Assembly (NCBI GenBank): GCA_024653905.1
Contig: JANLGZ010000006.1
Coordinates: 1-8,324 of the forward strand
Direction of reading: 5' to 3'
DNA from: an archaeon
GTDB lineage: Archaea > Iainarchaeota > Iainarchaeia > Iainarchaeales > Iainarchaeaceae
DNA: 8,324 bases
The notes below the pieces were generated by a model. That model did no database searches, had not been told where the DNA came from, and saw only the letters and a program-made list of their open reading frames with translations. The translations under genes were made by a program, and so were the position numbers. Positions 5,401 through 8,324 of this stretch are shown here, piece by piece (positions within the stretch are counted from its first letter, which is position 1; every line of letters starts with the position of its first letter).

Positions 5401-8324
5401 AATTTTTGCATATACTCTGCTTTCACCAGCAGATGGAACAACAGTAGGAATTTTAGTTGAAAAAGTTGGTTACAAACCGCTTGAAAAAGAAATCAAAATT
5501 AGTTCTAATATTCTTCTTACAGAACCAAATACTATCAGCCTTGCTTTAACTGTTGGTGGAACCGCCTTTAAAACAATTGATGCAAGTTTACTCAATCTTT
5601 CACAAATACCGCTAGATGTGGATGGCGTTTCAATAAGCAAGGACTTCGAAGGATTTGCAAACATAATTTTCGAACAGCCTATTGAAGGAACAAGACTTAA
5701 TGCGGATGCAAACACTAACCTTGAGGGGACAGTAAAAATTGGTGAAAAAGGAAAACTCATTGCAGAACCAGTCAAGCTTCTTGGTGCAATAAATATTTAT
5801 GTTTCTAATTCGGCATTCCAACAGAAATGGTTAGCATCAATACCAATGGAACTACGAATCGGATTTGGAGAAGGAGTTGATGATACAAGCTGTTTCAATG
5901 TATTCCCAAGCGAATGGACTGTGTTCGGTTCAACAACAGAAACAAAAACAATTAATCTTACAGTAAGCAACACATGTAAAGTGAACGGAGAAAAAGTTTC
6001 ACTTAGAAGCCCAAGTATAAGGGTTGTTACAGGAAAAGATAATCTTCTTGGAACCTACAGAGCAAGTTCCACAATAGAAGGAGCAAGATCAATACAACTA
6101 AGCAATGTGTTCCAGGAAATCGCACCGATAATTTCAGAAGATGCAGAGGAAACAATAACACTTGAATTCAAACCTGATAAAATTATTTCAGGAAAAGCAG
6201 AAGTGAAAATAGAAATACAATCAACACACTTGAAGGCAAATGATAAGGATGTTTTAACACAAAAAATTGACACAAGCATTAATGTGAACAACCTTTCAGA
6301 ATGTGTCGAGATTTTAACCAACAGGGATATTGTAATTGATAGTTGTCCGTACAACACAGGATATGGAAATTACGGAGGACAGTTTGGACAATACACTAAT
6401 TCAAGATATTCACAATATGATCCTTATTCCATGCAAAACGGGTATGGCACAGGAATTCCTCCATACATTGGCTCAGAATATCCTCAAAACTCTGTTTATG
6501 GGGATAATTATTATGATTATCAGGGGAGCTCCTATCCAAACACTTCGTATGCACAGCCATTCTACGGAGGTAATTACGGAGGAGGATATAGTTCACCTCA
6601 ATTTGGCGGGATGAATGCAGGTTCTTATAATTCTTCAATGAACAATTCATGGAACTGCGGACAAGGCGGATTTGCAGTAAGAAACAGCTGTGAAAGCACT
6701 GTTGATTTGAGTTTCAATCCACAACCCGGAATAAATATTGCTGAAAAAACAATCACAATTGAACCTGGGGAAGAAGCAAACATTGCAGTTGAGCCGACAA
6801 ATTTCTTTGGAAAATATCAATTGGGAGTTAAGGCAAAGGCAAACGAAAGCAATGAGAAAAGCATTGATTTGGCGACACTTAATGTTAGTGTTACTAATGA
6901 ATACACAAAAAATTACAGGGACTGTATTTCTGTGAGCCCTTCACAAACACTGAACTTTAACAACTTTTTTGGAAAACCTGTTGAACTAAAACTAATCAAC
7001 ACCTGTTTTGATCAGGGCGTGTTCCTGCCATTCAGCAACAACACAATTAATTTTGCAGGAACAGGCGTTTCAACCCCAACGGATGCAGGCTCAGGAAGCA
7101 CGGAAATGATTGAAAGCTGGGCAGTGCAAAATGAGGAGTTTGTAACCGGTCCAAACGGAAGAGTAACACAGGTTTTGACATTTGATCTTGTTAAAGCTTT
7201 GAAGAGATACAGAAACCAAGCTCCTGCAGCGGAGTTCTTTTCAGCAAACGAGTTTGCAAACATAGGAAACCTTAGGTATTTCCTTACATCAGGAATGTAC
7301 TCTGCAGAAGGAAGAACAAACCTCGGAGTAAGCTTTACAACTCCTAATGGTCAGCAAAAACAAATAGCATTCCCTATGATAATTAAGGATTACTGGTCAC
7401 TTCTTGAATCTGCAGAAAACATCGGACAGAACTTCAGCACTTTTGGAGACGGCAGACTTAATCCATGTGAATGCCTAAATACAAAAGCACTTGATTTTTC
7501 TTCTTACGGCGATACACCTGTCGGAACAACACGTTACACAAGCCAAAATATAAACGGCAAACTCTTCAATATTGCAGATAAAAGCGGTTGCGGTTCAACT
7601 GATGTTCTGCATGAAATTAGTCCATCAAGCATTGAACTTGGCAATGGTTTGACCTTGGTTATTGGAACTGATGGCTCAGATCAAAAACACGAACTTTCAC
7701 TAACCGTAACAGGCAATTCTGATAACAATCCAAGAAAAAGCGTGAGTGAAACAGTAACAGGAAAAGTAACAAGAATTTCCCCCGCAGGAACAGCCTTATG
7801 CCCATTACCGATTAAACTTAATGTAAAAGCAAACGGCACAGAATCCGGACCTGGAGGGGAAGGACCAGGAATTATTAAAGATGCTGTTGCATGCGAAGAA
7901 GGAAAAACCGGTTTGGCAGCATTTGTGGACGCAGGTTTACAGCACATACAATATAGGTGGGAAGAAAAATCAGCCGATACATTTGGAGTAAAGAATAATG
8001 CTTGTGATGCATTCGAAGTTAAGAACGAAGACATGAGCAGGATTAATCTTATCCCAACAAAGGAAGAAGAAATAGCTGGTGTTCCTTGGTTCTGCGATGC
8101 AGTGCAAAGCACAATTGAAATTGACAGGAAGAATACGCAGATTAAGACAGTTGCAACCGCAATTGAAAATCACACCAATAAGGAACTTGGAGAATGTTCA
8201 AGCAATGCAGATCCAAAATTCGATTGTACAACCGCTGACAACAAAAACTCTGATGAAATGTTCAGATATGTGCTTTCACAGAACCCTGATACAGGTTACT
8301 TCACACAGGATGCGGAAGGATGTG
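2465..8324 (+). CDS. Giant signal-anchored surface protein with Ig-like repeat stalk and Cys-rich distal region (3' end outside window)
   Basis: The frame is open for 1953 codons from ATG 2465 to the window end, with no stop, so the full protein is longer. An in-frame TGA at 2450-2452 makes this ATG the first usable start. Order: acidic cytoplasmic tail with aromatics (1-42); one membrane helix (about 43-66) with no evident cleavage site, a signal anchor; Ig-like / carboxypeptidase-regulatory-like repeats (about 69-596, again 925-1016) with recurring V-x-V-x-D-x-x-G-x-x-V and T-D-x-x-G motifs; a beta-rich region (597-924) with C785-GEEF-C790; beta-rich modules with paired cysteines from 1143; a Tyr/Gly-rich insertion (1295-1397); a Gly/Pro linker (1794-1802, SGPGGEGPG); and a Cys-rich end (1779-1953). 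I count 22 cysteines, 18 after residue 1142, and about 20 N-x-S/T sequons, fitting an exterior location. Arg codons are AGA/AGG except about three CGN. No catalytic motif was recognised. Most likely an adhesin, stalk or envelope scaffold; partner and function unknown. Confidence 0.93.
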   Translation, partial: MSLSEIYKNAEESYYKFLDWLDEKGLPVYKVVDVIEAKDIPTFPIAIVLSLLLVFLLIWGITALFFSSATVEILVQDNEGNNVSGATISAIVNGNEVGLATTNSQGIATLQLPLNEEAELNISASGYNDKKPYLTPQESKTGLTVILQKEIQFFNKTINLMEAGTTRLLSDFVEVEFSCTGNNFNATKNTSSGIIDLQIPSDCDTLNARVLGDYTLQSDTISLSSQTSFNLFLEGTEQGQGSVFVTVRNNKGETVTGIDVSLYAASSSGGTGTMFETKQTSASGTAIFNSVPSGRYYIVAYDRTGVFGEYDGKIAGIVQDVKIDETTEFAVLLQDNVAGKIRVIVKDKETGDAVSNALVTLSKGETPITSKNTDSEGKTEFNVGEDIDYDLMIDKTGYLIESISLRPSADFKQIEIEAATLENSESLLVNVVDENGKPVENVRLKLKKNADGTQVGQELVTGLDGRGIFERVEDGLYYVYALKPGYGEKTSDTVSLNSRSENVLQIKLPIGSGKIEISVSDEQGKPVTDATIKAVDSFNGQLLQEVTTDLDGKKSISIRADKVAFLIVSSNGLSTTTTIPIGLQKDVTIEKRVVLASSIQKFDIELDGLFVGEESVSEAERALNPGLKYTAKFRMLIPKNSSFEEAGVHIRTGKEENDVMEKDMLYITAVRAAYKSIAKGTSYNAPIGETIDFQHQTTGQAKWANIVFSDIAEGVYEIEADIQIRDEAKIGSLLDIWYRAYGQSGGYLRTPIDAVLGTSASRGDKQGLYANAYKRTYTSGPSSLCGEEFCSNYTITDLRENLTSNVLDEYSGQISNKYRLIFDISSLSESPLSASQLNIKDKTSGISIDSYKIRTALGEEREGTGVGSEVSLAIGELQKDSVIRGEVVFEAKKEGTIPLDISITSGNENAIEVYRKTILVKVLPADELQFDVLPKVLVPLINNNLLVKVSDEDNSISNAFISIKKNGGVIASGQTDSEGIFAYTLLSPADGTTVGILVEKVGYKPLEKEIKISSNILLTEPNTISLALTVGGTAFKTIDASLLNLSQIPLDVDGVSISKDFEGFANIIFEQPIEGTRLNADANTNLEGTVKIGEKGKLIAEPVKLLGAINIYVSNSAFQQKWLASIPMELRIGFGEGVDDTSCFNVFPSEWTVFGSTTETKTINLTVSNTCKVNGEKVSLRSPSIRVVTGKDNLLGTYRASSTIEGARSIQLSNVFQEIAPIISEDAEETITLEFKPDKIISGKAEVKIEIQSTHLKANDKDVLTQKIDTSINVNNLSECVEILTNRDIVIDSCPYNTGYGNYGGQFGQYTNSRYSQYDPYSMQNGYGTGIPPYIGSEYPQNSVYGDNYYDYQGSSYPNTSYAQPFYGGNYGGGYSSPQFGGMNAGSYNSSMNNSWNCGQGGFAVRNSCESTVDLSFNPQPGINIAEKTITIEPGEEANIAVEPTNFFGKYQLGVKAKANESNEKSIDLATLNVSVTNEYTKNYRDCISVSPSQTLNFNNFFGKPVELKLINTCFDQGVFLPFSNNTINFAGTGVSTPTDAGSGSTEMIESWAVQNEEFVTGPNGRVTQVLTFDLVKALKRYRNQAPAAEFFSANEFANIGNLRYFLTSGMYSAEGRTNLGVSFTTPNGQQKQIAFPMIIKDYWSLLESAENIGQNFSTFGDGRLNPCECLNTKALDFSSYGDTPVGTTRYTSQNINGKLFNIADKSGCGSTDVLHEISPSSIELGNGLTLVIGTDGSDQKHELSLTVTGNSDNNPRKSVSETVTGKVTRISPAGTALCPLPIKLNVKANGTESGPGGEGPGIIKDAVACEEGKTGLAAFVDAGLQHIQYRWEEKSADTFGVKNNACDAFEVKNEDMSRINLIPTKEEEIAGVPWFCDAVQSTIEIDRKNTQIKTVATAIENHTNKELGECSSNADPKFDCTTADNKNSDEMFRYVLSQNPDTGYFTQDAEGC
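2591..2662 (+). other. Membrane anchor of the giant protein (residues 43-66)
   Basis: About 24 uncharged residues (PIAIVLSLLLVFLLIWGITA at the core) follow a 42-residue polar tail and precede the first beta-sandwich repeat. The long tail and the missing small-x-small cleavage motif suggest the helix stays as a signal anchor. The Ig-like domains, sequons and cysteines downstream indicate N-in/C-out topology. Confidence 0.85.
2669..4252 (+). repeat. Stalk of six tandem Ig-like / carboxypeptidase-regulatory-like repeats (residues 69-596)
   Basis: Approximate repeat limits in residues are 69-149, 150-234, 240-334, 339-420, 423-509 and 512-596. The better copies begin with a strand of the type I-x-V-x-V-x-D-x-x-G-x-x-V (for example LLVNVVDENGKPVENVRLKL), then T-D-x-x-G (NSQG, TDSEG, GLDGRG, TDLDG), and several close with a strand ending in GY or an aromatic (ISASGY, IDKTGY, LKPGY). 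Copy 2 is degenerate and has its own cysteine pair, C179 and C203. Such repeats in known proteins are small beta-sandwiches that act as spacers or binding modules; here they would project the distal region from the membrane. Confidence 0.75.
5237..5512 (+). repeat. Isolated seventh Ig-like repeat (residues ~925-1016)
   Basis: This segment has the same signature as the stalk repeats: LLVKVSDEDNSISNAFISIK, then QTDSEG and EKVGYKPLE. It lies more than 300 residues after the main array, separated by the beta-rich region 597-924. That region shows motifs such as EGVYEIEADIQIRDEA and YRAYGQSGGY but matches no family I can name. Confidence 0.65.
5891..5977 (+). repeat. Cys-pair module, copy 1 (C1143-x27-C1171)
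   Basis: The module opens with C-F-N-V-F-P-S and closes with INLTVSNTC. The same opening (Cys, hydrophobic, x, Val/Ile) and closing (hydrophobic, x, Asn, Ser/Thr, Cys) recur downstream at C1280...C1409 and C1487...C1514. The two cysteines probably join adjacent beta strands by a disulfide. No named family is recognised. Confidence 0.6.
6302..6691 (+). repeat. Cys-pair module, copy 2, split by the Tyr/Gly-rich insertion (C1280...C1409)
   Basis: Opening C-V-E-I (C1280) and closing FAVRNSC (C1409) match the ends of the other two copies, but the cysteines are 129 residues apart instead of 27-28. The excess is the low-complexity segment plus an extra inner cysteine pair, C1294 and C1398, that borders it. 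The simplest reading is that the segment was inserted into, or expanded from, a loop of an otherwise ordinary module. Confidence 0.55.
6344..6658 (+). other. Tyr/Gly/Asn/Ser/Gln-rich low-complexity segment bounded by cysteines (C1294-C1398)
   Basis: Between the two cysteines lie 103 residues with 20 Tyr and 19 Gly; most of the rest are Asn, Ser, Gln and Pro. There is no Lys, one Arg and very few acidic residues. Typical pieces are NTGYGNYGGQFGQY and FYGGNYGGGYSSPQFGG. The DNA word TACGGAGG occurs three times (6371, 6563, 6575), hinting at growth by short duplications. The composition is like prion-like or condensate-forming domains and Gly/Tyr-rich structural or adhesive proteins; which, if any, applies is unknown. 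The frame is intact on both sides, so it is not a frameshift artefact. Confidence 0.85.
6923..7006 (+). repeat. Cys-pair module, copy 3 (C1487-x26-C1514)
   Basis: It opens C-I-S-V-S-P-S and closes VELKLINTC, closely matching copy 1 in spacing and in the P-S after the first strand. A possible fourth, weaker copy follows: the C1668-E-C1670 pair with C1709 in a less regular context (NPCECLNTKALDF, then FNIADKSGC). Confidence 0.6.
7799..8324 (+). other. Cys-rich distal region of the giant protein, continuing past the window
   Basis: Residues 1779-1953 contain cysteines at 1779, 1810, 1847, 1877, 1911, 1921 and 1953. A Gly/Pro linker at 1794-1802 separates the end of an Ig-like unit from what looks like a new domain starting near 1803. 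The composition changes from beta-strand repeats to a mixed, more helical sequence with motifs HIQYRWEEKSADTFG and AGVPWFC. The region resembles no family I recognise and may be the start of the functional tip. Confidence 0.5.

Noticed and set aside
6336..6614. A 92-codon plus-strand frame overlapping the low-complexity segment
   Set aside because: It lies out of frame inside the intact giant gene. Its length follows from the repetitive codon makeup there, and it has no start signals of its own.
3221..7762. A 15-bp direct repeat (GAAACAGTAACAGGA at 3221 and 7748)
   Set aside because: Both copies are in frame and encode ETVTG in beta strands; this is shared codon bias rather than a mobile or regulatory repeat.
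7681..8112. A 143-codon reading frame on the minus strand
   Set aside because: It is fully antisense to the giant gene, whose plus frame has coherent domain structure. Its Ser/Pro/Phe-rich translation is typical of a shadow frame.

Overview
The window comes from an AT-rich genome (about 35-40 % G+C by eye). All genes are on the plus strand. Arginine is almost always AGA/AGG, ATA isoleucine codons are common, TATA-like boxes lie just upstream of two of the three genes, and no start has a convincing Shine-Dalgarno sequence. Together these suggest an archaeon. The gene content (oversized Ig-like surface protein, aberrant type IV pilin-like protein, no recognisable metabolic genes) would suit a DPANN-type lineage, but the sequence does not prove that assignment.

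Layout: (1) positions 1-1210 hold the 3' end of a protein that starts before the window. It is open from the first base, is unrecognised, and carries four cysteines near its C-terminus. (2) Positions 1246-2325 hold a 359-residue membrane-anchored protein with a type IV prepilin-like N-terminus (KGFTLF...). It lacks the usual Glu5 and is much larger than a normal pilin. (3) Positions 2326-2464 form a compact intergenic region with two TATA-like boxes, a perfect 22-bp tandem duplication with a palindromic core, and a short dyad. (4) Positions 2465-8324 are one uninterrupted reading frame of at least 1953 codons that runs off the window. It encodes a giant single-pass surface protein.

The giant protein has a short cytoplasmic tail, one membrane anchor (residues 43-66), and a stalk of carboxypeptidase-regulatory-like / Ig-like beta-sandwich repeats (about 69-596, with another at 925-1016). 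A less recognisable beta-rich region (597-924) lies between them. A cysteine-rich distal part starts near residue 1143. There a module bounded by paired cysteines (C-h-x-[VI] ... N-[ST]-C) occurs three times, and the middle copy contains a 103-residue Tyr/Gly/Asn/Ser/Gln-rich low-complexity segment. About 20 N-glycosylation sequons and 18 of the 22 cysteines (all downstream of residue 1142) fit an exported, disulfide-stabilised protein.

Inference: the pilin-like protein and the giant protein probably act at the cell envelope, perhaps in attachment or cell-cell contact. The giant gene may be controlled separately through the repeat-bearing promoter region. No RNA genes, CRISPR arrays, transposons or minus-strand genes could be supported.
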